Below, in pieces: positions 33,505 to 43,355 of a stretch of DNA of 64,000 bases. The DNA comes from Mytilinidion resinicola (lineage: Eukaryota; Ascomycota; Dothideomycetes; Mytilinidiales; Mytilinidiaceae), in NCBI RefSeq assembly GCF_010093595.1, contig NW_022985455.1, forward strand, positions 474,898 through 538,897, read 5' to 3'. The first letter of the stretch is position 1; each line of letters begins with the position of its first letter. The position numbers and the translations under genes were made by a program. The notes beneath the pieces were generated by a model, which was given only the letters and a program-made list of their open reading frames with translations, ran no database searches and was not told the origin of the DNA.

Positions 33505-34158
33505 GGACAAATTCGGCTAAGCCCTGTCTCATTTCAACGCGCATATGGCCGGGAGCGGGACGATGATGAGTGTTGGAGGATAAGCTCGATAAGGCTCGCA
33601 ATATCGACTCCTGCGTTGGAATATCCATCATGCATTCGATTTGCGACGCAAGCAGAGCTCAAGTTGCTAGAGACGAGCCGAGAAATCTGCAAAGCTATCA
33701 CGAGAGTTTTCATTCGCATTGTTGACGAAGAACCTCCGAACGGAATTGAAGCAATTGAGCAATGGGAGCTGATTATGATTTTGCTAAGGAAATCCAGGGA
33801 TTCCGACTTCGTGCATCCTGATAGCGTCAAGATGATCACGGAAGCTTATTGGGAAATCTGCACGATGGCGTCTCCAAACGGAAACACGAGAGGACGAATA
33901 CTAGGTGACATGGTGGACGATTTTGAGGAGATGCTCGACTGTCTAAGAGCAGAGCTAACTGTCAGATCCTCCAGGATCAAGGACTGTTTGGAGGAGTTCT
34001 TCGAGTGGTATAGTTTGCCATATATCTGCTGCTTTGTTGCGCATGCACTCTTCGCCAGCATGTATTGCTCGGTTTTTCTGACTATCTCTGTGGCCAGCCC
34101 TCAACTGTGGTTGGAATTTCTTAAGGGCCCAGAGGCTGCTGATGTTTTTGTCGAGTAA
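33505..34158 (+). CDS. Open coding-like frame of unknown identity, no start codon found
   Basis: The frame is open for 217 codons with ordered composition: an Arg/Asp-rich start (RERDDDECWRISSIRL), Ile/Leu/Glu-rich helices and a Trp/Tyr/Cys-rich end (CLEEFFEWYSLPYICC). It ends with TAA at 34156-34158. The first codon after the upstream stop is not ATG, so an upstream exon is missing or the gene is truncated. I do not recognise the family. Helical content suggests an alpha-solenoid-like piece, which is only an impression. Confidence 0.4.
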   Translation, partial: GQIRLSPVSFQRAYGRERDDDECWRISSIRLAISTPALEYPSCIRFATQAELKLLETSREICKAITRVFIRIVDEEPPNGIEAIEQWELIMILLRKSRDSDFVHPDSVKMITEAYWEICTMASPNGNTRGRILGDMVDDFEEMLDCLRAELTVRSSRIKDCLEEFFEWYSLPYICCFVAHALFASMYCSVFLTISVASPQLWLEFLKGPEAADVFVE

Positions 34159-34339
34159 GCCATACATCGATCTATGATAGAATAGCAACATTCTTTAACT
34201 TAGCACGCCTTTTAAAAAAAGAATGTAATAAAATGCAAATCTTCCAAGCTTCTCCAAGGATTTCTACCCTTGTAGCAGTCTGCAGAGTAGAAGTGCTACT
34301 AAACCCTGCTACATACTAACTAATTGTTGTTGGTTAAAT

Positions 34340-34680
34340 AATTACGGACCACTTGCTGAGCAGGGGAAAGGAAATCCTTAAGATGGCAAAAACGGAAACC
34401 GCTTTTGCAAGTCACTATAGCACTGAGTGCAATTCATCTGCTAGGCCTTTTCTATGCGGTAAGCTGGCAGAGACCGAGGAGATGTACACAAGGGCGCTGC
34501 GAGGATACGATGAGGCACTTGGACGGTCGGACCAGAAACTGTGGCGAGATACAGGCCTACCATGAACTCCATGTGGAATCTAGGCGACCTCTTCAAACTC
34601 AAGCAGAGTTGAGCCAGGCCAAAGAGGTGTTTTCAAGAGTACTTTCTAGCTTTCAGGTCCTCTTGAGAACCTCATAAGCT
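34340..34680 (+). pseudogene. TPR (kinesin-light-chain-type) repeat remnant
   Basis: KLAETEEMYTRALRGYDEALG is a clear TPR_10/TPR_12 unit of the kind repeated at the C-terminus of fungal NB-ARC/NLR-like proteins. A degraded second unit follows in another frame (LYAV before it, then ELSQAKEVFSRVLSSF). A frameshift near 34560 and stops break the frame. The N-terminal effector and NTPase parts are absent, so this is a fragment left after deletion. Confidence 0.6.
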
Positions 34681-34962
34681 TAAAGTCGAGAACTGGAACG
34701 CGCTCTGGCATTTCTAGATACTCCGAAGGTTAAATTCTGCACAGTAGTCCGCAGAATCAATTCCAGGCTTCTGATTTAAATAATAGTAATTAAGAATCAG
34801 CATTGTATAGTTAAAGAATCTGATGCTAAGGCACGTGATATTCCGTCTAAGGCAACAAAATCGGGAGTCTAGTCTGGGAGCTCGGGCCTGCCCCTCCAAA
34901 ACAAACAAGACGCTTCTCAACCATCAACTCTCAACCCTCTCCTCCAGCCATCCCCATCTCCC

Positions 34963-36314
34963 ATGATCCCCATGAGCATTTCCGACGTCGCCGTCTGGAT
35001 TGACAGCGTGCCTACGCCGCAAGTCTCGTATGAGCTCCATTCCTTGCCCACACTCGGCGAGCGACAGCTGACTGCTTTCCGTCCAACTAGTCCGTTGATT
35101 TCGCCAATTGTTCCTCGCGCAGTCGACGACAAAGAGAACCCCCGACCAGCAAAGAAGCGCCGCATCATGCAAGCCGACCCGGACCAAACACCCCGCCCCC
35201 CGAAGCGACTCCGTGACCTCAATAGCGCGCCTCAATTCGCTCCTCCCTCTCCAACCAAGAGCGCCTCAAGCGCAGCAGTATCCGAAGCCTCCGAAGTCGA
35301 ATCGCATTATAGTGGGCGTCTGAGTCCCGTGAAGCAGCTCCAGCTGCTTGAAGACTTTGAAGAACATCCCATCGTCTTTTGCAACTTCGATGACGACGAG
35401 GATGGGGCGGAGCCCGAAGACGTCACGGCGATGCGCAGAGCTGTTCAACGCTTCGCAGACGGCATTGGAATCTTGGGATATGATAACATGGATGCGGTTG
35501 TTTCGGCTCTACTACCGATGGACAGGATGCGATTCCAATATCCCTGGGCAAACGACCTGGAGCACCGTTGTGTCCTTGGCTCGATGCCTTCGACGGCGCA
35601 GGTACTGGGTATTGTGGAGATGGCACGGAAGTATGACCATGGTTCAGGCGTCTCCGAGGACGAGTGGAACTCTGAGGTCCAGCATCCACTCCTCAAACTT
35701 GCACACAACACATGCAAATACCAACAGACGCTTGAAATTCATAATGTGTAAGTCTTCGTCGTCAACCTAGACAGCTGCATGCTAGCCGCAGTAGAAAAAC
35801 AGTCAGGATCGAACCCACATCACTTGCACGCTCCACTCTCCCCGACCGCGTCGTCGATTATGTTGTCGCACTCAACCCGGACCAAGCCATCAAACAAGCC
35901 TGGCGCCGCCTCCGTCCGCTCCCTGGCGCATCCATCAAGTCCTGGAACCACACGACTCGGGCCCGTCATAGTCCCATTGCCATTAATGTTGAAACCAAAG
36001 GCCCCATGAAGTCATGGACAGACGGCAAACCTCAAATCGCGATATGGACCGATGCCTGGTTGAACCGCCTCGCTCTTATCCGCGGCACTACAAGTGGGCC
36101 GTGGCCCGCTCTCCCACTTCTAATCGCCCAAGGTCATGATTGGCACTTGTTGGTTTTCTCCAAGGATGACCAGAAGATGACCATTCGGGAGCAAATTGAC
36201 ATTGGGAGTACGAGGTCGTGCTTTGATACGATGAAGGTGATAGCGGTCCTTCACTGGCTTATGGGCTGGGCTGAGACGGTCTGGCGGCCGTGGCTCCTGT
36301 CCCTGGTAGGCTGA
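34963..36314 (+). CDS. PD-(D/E)XK nuclease-like fungal protein
   Basis: Two exons (34963-35747, 35792-36314) with a 44-base intron join in phase to 435 residues. The first 130 residues are disordered with a basic patch (PAKKRRIM), probably nuclear targeting. The C-terminal half has the pattern of the fungal PD-(D/E)XK family: DRVVDYVVAL with the first acidic residue, then AINVETKGP with the Glu-x-Lys pair, and a following GPWPALPLLIAQGHDW strand. The catalytic D...E-x-K set appears complete, unlike the gene at 22-23.7 kb. The frame is undamaged in an island of broken genes, which hints at selection or recent arrival. The biological role of the fungal family is not established. Confidence 0.75.
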
Positions 36315-37497
36315 GATTAATAAAGTCACCCGAGACCGCATCCGGAGCCTACCTTAAAGCCACTAGAGGTCCTTTAGCTATTGATTGTTATCCTTTAGAA
36401 CATATCGACATATTATACTTCGACCGCTGCGTCAGTCAGTCCCTAGACGAGAAGGAGAGGTTTCTTCCCGAATATCAACGAAGAGTGCATCGCTGGGCCC
36501 GTCTTTCAAACCAACGAGCTTTAGCGGAGTCGGCGGACCTGGAGCTCCTTTCGACGACGTAAACAGGGTGTGAGATATGATGGATGAATCGTGCCGGGAC
36601 TCCAAAGCCCCAACTAGTTCCCCATGACGGTCACAGTTCAAGTTCGCGACGCGACCAGCTCATGGCATAAGAGACGGCTATGTCTACATGATAGACACTG
36701 TGAAAAAACATGAGAGTATCGCACCGCCCTCAAGGTTCGCAGGCGCGCCTTTGACCCCTGCGCCGACCAGAAAGCCTTTACCCAAGCACCTCAAGTTCTC
36801 GCGCTTTTCAAAGATATCCAAGGACACATAAAGCAATACCCAAGAACAGAATTCGATAAGATTAAGAGTCGGGAGGGAAGCGACCGTTTATTCCCTTTAT
36901 GGCTGGCTTGATGTTATACCGGGCTATCTCAGTTTCACAGAATCCTTTCTTCATGACTTTGCGTAACCGTGCGACCGGACCCCCATGCACTACGAGAATG
37001 CACCATTCTTCTCTCAGCAACATTGTGCAATGGAATGGCCCGCGCCCGTCTTCTACGCAGAGAACCGTACTTCGCGAAGTTCAGTGCACGAGACCTGGGA
37101 TTCCAACTCTTGAGTTGACTCAGCAACTGCGCCACGCTAACCGCCGCAATGCCACACTCATGACAGCGACCCGCAGTTGCCCATATCCTTTCTTCTCTAC
37201 TCTACAACCAACAAATAGACGCTCACAAGGGCTGGCGGGTAGAAAGAGCAAAGCAGGTGTAACTACCACACTAATCAGCAAAAGGATCTTCGAAGATATT
37301 GGATTTGTGTTTGAGAAATTGGAGGTGAAACGCCATTCTGTATTTCTAGTATTTCTTGGAGTCCGCCTGCCCCAATGAGTACTACAAATGAAAGGTAGGA
37401 CAGATTCGAGGTATACAATTCGCAGGTAGCTCGTTATAAGCAGATTCACAATTTAGCAGAGGAAATGTCGATCCGCCCCGCCTTTGTGCCTGTTTGC
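36315..37497. other. Interval with unassigned coding fragment and a repeat relic
   Basis: A plus-strand open stretch at 36290-36562 has coding character (EHIDILYFDRCVSQSLDEKE, then HRWARLSNQRALAESADL) but no identity and overlaps the end of the nuclease-like gene in another frame. The tRNA-like repeat relic at 37.1 kb is listed separately. Nothing else is supportable. Confidence 0.4.
37095..37172 (-). repeat. tRNA-like repeat relic (possible SINE)
   Basis: On the minus strand the sequence shares ATGAGTGTG followed by AGCGTGGCGCAGT with the tail of the 9.4-kb repeat. TGGCGCAGTTG fits the RNA polymerase III A-box pattern and GAGTTGGAATCCC is close to a B box, but their spacing (about 16 bases) is shorter than in a tRNA. 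No cloverleaf can be drawn, so it is not called a tRNA gene. Confidence 0.4.
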
Positions 37498-38219
37498 TCA
37501 AGATCGTAGTCCCATAGTCACATCTCCATCTTCCACTATAATACTGCCTGGGTACATAGTCTTATACTCGCGCCCGTCGCTATCAGTGTATATGACAGGG
37601 GCAAAGTCTTTATGGTTACCCTTAGTATGTTCTTTGCCCACTTGTACGTGCACAGACTTCCAGCATATTAAAAACAGTAGCATCGTTTGGAAATACATTG
37701 ACTTACTGATTCATTTACGTGAACGTTGTAGGGGTAGGGAATGATAAATTCCGCACCATCACTGTTTTCATAGCGAACTGGAATGCTAGGATTCTGAAGC
37801 CATGGACCTATATGTACGCCATAGAATTACATCAGAAAGCCTGCTTTTAGTATTCGATAGCTTGTGTTTACCAATGTGTCTGTTTTGAAAGCGCAAGTGT
37901 GGGGCAGAATGTATTCACCTCCATCTTCATCGCGGTACTCGTGGCACCCACTCGTGATGGGCTGGAACTCTTGGCGGGGTCTTCGCACGTCTGTGGCGCA
38001 CAGCACGTTCAAAGTCGAGGATTTGTAGTATGAGGGCTGAATCTCCCTTCCTTGCGCAGGCGTAATGCCATGCTCATTCGCGCGCTGTAAAGGGCGCGCT
38101 GGCTGCGCGGTTGGGTTTGAGGAAAGAGTGATAGGCCAAATGCGCTTGTACGGGGCTTGAAAGATAATGATTAGACTGATTAGCAGGACACTGGCGCAGA
38201 AATTTCCGAGGTAGCTCAT
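37498..38219 (-). CDS. Small N-terminally anchored protein with three exon-encoded repeats
   Basis: Three exons (38219-37872, 37793-37707, 37656-37498) join in phase 0 to 197 residues. Residues 8-24 (ASVLLISLIIIFQA region) are a signal anchor or uncleaved signal peptide. Each exon then contributes one copy of a short motif: YRDEDGGEYILP in exon 1, YENSDGAEFIIP in exon 2 and YTDSDGREYKTMYP in exon 3, a Y-x-x-x-DG-x-E-[YF] pattern. Introns are 78 and 50 bases. No family is recognised. The intact frame with clean splice sites in a decayed neighbourhood argues for a real gene, possibly secreted or vacuolar. An upstream in-frame extension lacks support because it begins with a non-ATG codon. Confidence 0.65.
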
Positions 38220-38517
38220 TTTGTCTAGCTGGGTGATGAACTGTCGATTGGTGAATAGCTGGACCGTAAGGAAGTGGATGAATGGTCTGAATAAGAATGT
38301 ACGGGTGTAGTAGTACAGATTACGCTCCAAGTAGGATAGTGAACAACTACAGCAGCAGATGGAGACGCATATATACTGCGTGCTTTTGGGGCAGTGCGTA
38401 AGCACATGCGTAGGTCTAAGGACGCCCCTTTTCTACCTGCGTCTCATACATCTCACAAGTCCATGATTTTAACGAAAGAAGAAAGTTAATAGCCTTAAAA
38501 CAAGCAACCGCTACATT

Positions 38518-38724
38518 ATGGCTCAGCTAGGGAAGTATGACAATAGGACTGATAACCTGGAAGAGAATTGGGCAGACACAAAAGACGCCATTGGGCTATT
38601 GTAAACTGAAGTTGATAATATCAAGAAAGGGATTGATGAAATATCGGACCGCGGAGATGAACGGGTGGAAAAGGCTGGAAAGAAGAATATAGCATCCGCG
38701 AGGAAAAGGGTGCGTGGAGCTTGA
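38518..38724 (+). pseudogene. Short coiled-coil frame with internal TAA
   Basis: From ATG 38518 (MAQLGKYDNRTDNLEENW) the frame meets TAA at 38602-38604 and continues open as a charged helix (VDNIKKGIDEISDRGDERVE) to TGA at 38722-38724. The TAA stands where Gln would suit the heptads, a CAA-to-TAA change. Unassigned; possibly the relic of a small helical protein. Confidence 0.35.
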
Positions 38725-38873
38725 AGGTGGAGGAGTCTGCAGAATCGAGGAGGAAATGTGTTGGTACTAGTACATAGGCACGTGATAGGGTGCGGCTCGG
38801 AGTAGAATCACAACCCCACCAGCTACGCGAGGCGAGGAACATCAAAATGACCCAAAACCAGTAACGTGTTCTA

Positions 38874-39295
38874 CATGCATGTGGTGGTTACAAGCGAGTG
38901 GTGGCGCTTAATTTTTGGTGCGATTTGGACGTTTTGACACCCCAGCAACCTCAACAACTATAAAAGATTTGAATCTATAACTTAGAATAAAGATATGCAT
39001 AGCTGTTTCAATATTATAAGACAAATTTTTAGGGTCTCTTGATGGCCACATTTAGTTATAGTAGAGTTTTGGCCCCCTAGCATTGGGTAAGATCTACGAT
39101 ATAATAGAATTACAGAGACACATCACTCCAAACTATTGCCTAGCCATTGAAATGAGCTAAATACTATATGCATTCATATAATCTTATTTAATACTTTATG
39201 GTTGTTGAGATTGCTGGGGTGTCAAAACGTCCAAATCGCACCAAAAATTAAGCGCCACCACTCGCTTGTAACCACCACATGCATGTAGAACACGT
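38874..39295. mobile_element. MITE copy 2, intact, 422 bp
   Basis: Perfect terminal inverted repeats of about 83 bases starting ACGTGTTCTACATGCATGTG, extending to about 100 bases with mismatches, flanked by TA duplications (38872-38873 and 39296-39297). The central part is AT-rich and non-coding. Near identity to copy 1 at 19.1 kb implies recent activity of a source transposase elsewhere in the genome. It stands immediately upstream of the fta4 gene. Confidence 0.92.
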
Positions 39296-39516
39296 TAGCT
39301 TTATGGAGCTATATCTCAGCATCACGACGAGATATTAAGTTCCTAAAACCCAGAAGATACTTGCGGAGACTTACTTGTTACATTCACCCACAGAAAAGAT
39401 TTTATTATGTTGTCGTAGATTTAGTGACGTGCTTACGTAATGTGATTATGCTCCGCGCGGCACCCTTTGTATACACAAACACCACACCCCCAGGTTTGGA
39501 CAATTTCAAAGAAACA

Positions 39517-40496
39517 ATGGCCTCCGACACAGCTGCCGCGCTCAAAGAGCTCCAGAGCTCTCATCCCCTCAATCTCATCGAGCTGTCCGACTCGATCCGC
39601 CCGTCCGGCGCCCAAGACGCCGAGAAGCGCTCCTCAGCCATCTCCGACACCTCCGCAAATGCATTCGAGAACGCGACGCCGGCGGGGTTGGAGGCGGATC
39701 TAATACACTACAAAGTAGCCCATTGCCCCATTGGCTCTTCTACCAATTATGCTAACATGCTACGCAGGAACTCTTCTCCAAACTCCGCTTCTCCTACGTC
39801 GAGCAAGTCACCAAAGAGAAATTCCTGCGCGCCATAACCGACAACCCCCCCCTCTTCATCGAAGCCTCCGAGAACGCCGCGCTAGAAGCCCAGCTCGCCG
39901 AAGCAAAAGCCGCCCTCAAAGCGCAAAAAGTCGAAGTCGCCGAGCTCATCAAACAGCTAGAATCGCGGGGCAGGAATCTGAGTAATCGTGCGTGTTTCCC
40001 GCGCTCGACAACCCCCAACCGCGTGCACGTAGCACTTTAGTATGAAGCCGGCCGAGCTAAAACGTATGCGTATCTAGGCTACGAGTCTGTCACCCTCCGC
40101 ACCACCTCCCTAGCCACCCTCCCCGCCGAGATCTCAACCCTCGAGTCTGCAATCGCGTCCCTCAAGCACGCGCAGGCGCCGCATCCTACCAACCCTTCGC
40201 TTTCCCTCCCCCTCCCGGAAACCCTCGAGCTCCTCCAGTCGAAAGAAGCAGAATTGGCGGCGCTGGACGCGGAACTAGCGCGGCTGCAGACGGCGGTGCC
40301 GCGGAAGACGCATGAACTAGAGAGGATAGAGGCGGAGCTGCGGCCGCTGGAAGCTCAGAAGACGGCGAAGGTGGCGGCTGCGGTGGAGGCGAGGAGGCGG
40401 AGGGAGCAGGGGGGTGGGATTGGGGATGAGTTGGAGGAGCGGGGCAGGTGGTTGAGGGCGAGTGAGGCGGCGTTGAAAGGGATGTTGGAGGTTTGA
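39517..40496 (+). CDS. fta4: Kinetochore Sim4-complex subunit Fta4 (CENP-U related)
   Basis: Three exons (39517-39714, 39777-39987, 40078-40496; introns 62 and 90 bases) give 275 residues. The N-terminal block matches the Fta4 family: ELFSKLRFSYVEQVTKEKFLRAI across the first exon junction, then PPLFIEASENAALEAQLAEAKAAL. The rest is coiled coil ending in an Arg/Glu-rich helix. Fta4 belongs to the inner-kinetochore COMA/Sim4 assembly (CCAN) and helps connect CENP-A chromatin to the outer kinetochore. First core gene after the accessory island; its upstream region carries MITE copy 2 within 220 bases of the start codon, which could alter its promoter. Confidence 0.88.
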
Positions 40497-41251
40497 TGGC
40501 GCACGGCAGGAGGGATCTGGTGGGTTTGGGGTTTGACGGTTTGGGGGAATGGCTATACCCGGGCTATTGGTGCTTTTGTTAGGAGTTTGTGGTTCAATAG
40601 GGGGCGTGCTGCACGATGTGCTTTCGATCAGCATGGATAGCATTTATTCTTTCCGGGTGCTGGTGCACTCGACCATCAAATCAAAGTTATCCGGATTCTA
40701 CAAAGAATGATCTTGATTCACCCCACTTCCAAAGCAGGCAGCTTTAGATGTACCTTTATAATGGCAACGCTTTCTACATTTGGACGGAATAGCCCAATGG
40801 TTCCGGGCACAAGCAGAATTTGTCCCGGTTGATGCGTAAGAACGGTTCCTACAGGGGTGGCATGTCTAGACAATACTGTGAAAAGCGATCATATCTGACG
40901 TGACATAATACATGTTTCAGGGATAATATCAGGCGCCGGAACGTAGAGACCTACATTATAACGTTAGCACTGGACGAGGAGCTTAACACAAGAAACATCT
41001 GTGGAACTCTGTCTGCTTCATCGAGGTAGCCCGGTCGTCTCAAGGAACATCATGCCACTGTTCACGGAAATCGCTAGGGCGGGATCGCATAGGTCCGTAT
41101 CGTCTTCGCTCTAGGCTGGGCGGATGTATGCATCGCATACTCGGCCGGTGTACAGTCGCGTTCGTTTCGAATCAAGTTCTTGCATCCACTTCAGCATGAA
41201 AGTCTGGATCGTCAAATACTAGGCCGTCGTATTCGTTGCATGCACATTACT
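40497..41251. other. Intergenic between convergent genes
   Basis: No coding or repeat feature recognised between fta4 and the second zinc-cluster gene. Confidence 0.5.
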
Positions 41252-43355
41252 TCATCCCATGACAGTCTGCCATCCTTTCTCAATCATCACGTCCATCCAA
41301 AAGGCATCGTCGCCAGCATCCAGTCGCCGCCAGACTTCTTTGATGAGCTCCTGCATCCGTCGGAGTGGTTTAGCAGGCAGTCTCATGGCGAATTCGTTGA
41401 GTCGTCTGTCCACGAATGCGCGTGTGCGAATGATCTTTGGGTCGTTTGCGTGAACGTCAAAATAATCGACGGTGGAAACGCGTTTTAGCTCTGAAGCTGC
41501 GGTCACTAGAAGGATCGGCTGGAGACAAGATGTCCCAGATGACGGCGGGAGACACTCGAGGGTATCGAGAATATGCAATGCCAAAGAGCTGATCCAGAGA
41601 TTGACGTCAGAGGTTTCATGCCTGGTCTCGAATCGTGGTGTAGAGAATTCAAACTCGAAGTTGAAGTCGGGGTCCCATGTAGGTTCGGCGTGTTGCCCTA
41701 GGCGCTTCCTAAGGATGAATGGGAACACTCGGTATATCTCTAGCAGACCAGCGCAGCGGTAGGCTTCCGCAAGAACAACGAAATCATGCTTGTGGGTCTT
41801 CTGGTCTCCAGGGTCTACCAAGTCGTATTCCAGAGGGTATTCGGCCGTCAGTAATTCCTCCTCCAAAATGGCAGCGCAATCAAGCCTCTCTTTAGAATCT
41901 GCAGGATCAAAGATGCCTGAAAGCAGCGACGTCCGCTCACGTCGAACAATCCGGCCAACTTCAGCGAACAGCATCTGTACCTTAGGCGCGATTCCGGTCC
42001 AGGGGTGTGGTACAAATTTGCCATTTACCGTCTCCGAAGCAGACTTGCATGAGGAAGCGTTCTTGGGTAGGGGTTTGGCTCTTGGAGAGAAGCTCATTGA
42101 ATCTTCGGAAACGAAACCGATCAACATCTCCCAATAGATAAGAGATTCCTCGAAAAACTGGACTTGGCGCTGAACATCTCTGTCATCAGATTGACTCCCT
42201 TCGAGGAGGCAGGGCAAGATAAGTGATCTAGCTACGGTCAGATGGTGAAGGCCCAGGTCCCCACTATCATGCCAACTAGTGGAGAGGCCCAGGAGTAATA
42301 TGCTGAGTAGCATCCTCTCGCGTTTGATATGTCCATCATTAACCAACTGCAGCTCCTCGATGAGGCATTCGTATGCCCTTTTCTGCATCTCCAGTCCGGT
42401 AGCTGTCATCTGGGGAAAGGTGTTGGCGAGCTGCGCTGCAGCCATGGACTGAATTGCGTAATAGATGGACGGTGAACTATCCCAGATGCGCGCAATAGTT
42501 ACACGGAAAGGATTCAAGGGGGAATCAAAAGATGAAAACAAGGAACAGACGTCGCTAAAATAATGTTCTACAAGCATAGTGTGGGTGTTGGAGCTAGGAG
42601 GAAGACGATAGTAGTCAAGAAGCAAAGATCTGGAGAGACGGGCGTCGCCTCTATCATGGACATGTTGGACTGCAAGCTCCTGGCAGTCATCTCCGGTTTC
42701 GAACTCGAATGCGAACGGATCATTAGCATCGAGGTAGTCGAACGGATCATCAGCATTGAGGTAGTCGAACAGATCTAGGTCGAGCTGGTGGAAATCTACT
42801 TCTGTGTCTCCAAGCGGTTCGTCGACTTCTTCGGCATCAGGCGGACTCAAGGAATCGTTAGGGTCGGCGTCAGGCCTGTCAAGCCTTTGGTCCGCCTCGA
42901 TTCCCTCGTCAAGTTCTTGGATTCGCTCGCACTGAGTAGTCTCGCGACAGGCTTTGGTTGGTAGTGTTGCCGCAAAAGCGTCCAGGTGCCTGCGGACTTC
43001 TGGAGTGAGGGCGATTTCAGTCAGTCTCGAAGGAGGCTGTTTCCAGTAGTCTGAAGGCTTCTTTGGCTTTTTGGAGCGATCGAAGTCGGCTGGCTGGAAC
43101 AACTCGTACTTAGTAGACCACTTCAGCGACTTCTCGTAGCCTGGACACGTGATGCCTCTGTTCTTGCACTTGATGCAGCCAGGCTTCGTCTCGTCACATT
43201 TGAACTAGAGGATAATCAATACAGGGGGCTGAAGCGATGGTATTACGGGGCCATACCCTTCTCACCTTGCAGTGTTGACAACCATTGCGAGACTTGGTCT
43301 TCTTTCGACCTTCAGGTTTAGCGGGGCTGGCTGCAGCGTTGACGGATCGTGGCAT
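41252..43355 (-). CDS. Zn(II)2Cys6 transcription factor, Fungal_trans_2 type
   Basis: Two exons (43355-43266, 43204-41252) joined by a 61-base intron placed inside the zinc cluster give 680 residues. The cluster has Cys26, 29, 33, 40, 43 and 50 (NGCQHC, then KCDETKPGCIKCKNRGITC) with the short C-x2-C-x3-C spacing typical of the Fungal_trans_2 group. An acidic Asp/Glu-rich stretch (residues 95-180) follows, with a perfect short duplication of DPFDYLxANDPF type. Long helical regulatory sequence continues to the end. The start at 43355 is the first ATG; the upstream in-frame extension begins with TTG. Target genes unknown; the neighbouring phosphate transporter is a conceivable but unsupported target. 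Confidence 0.9.

Noticed and set aside
19075..39295. The two MITE copies as LTRs of one large retrotransposon
   Set aside because: Each copy has its own terminal inverted repeats and TA duplications, so they are independent MITE insertions.
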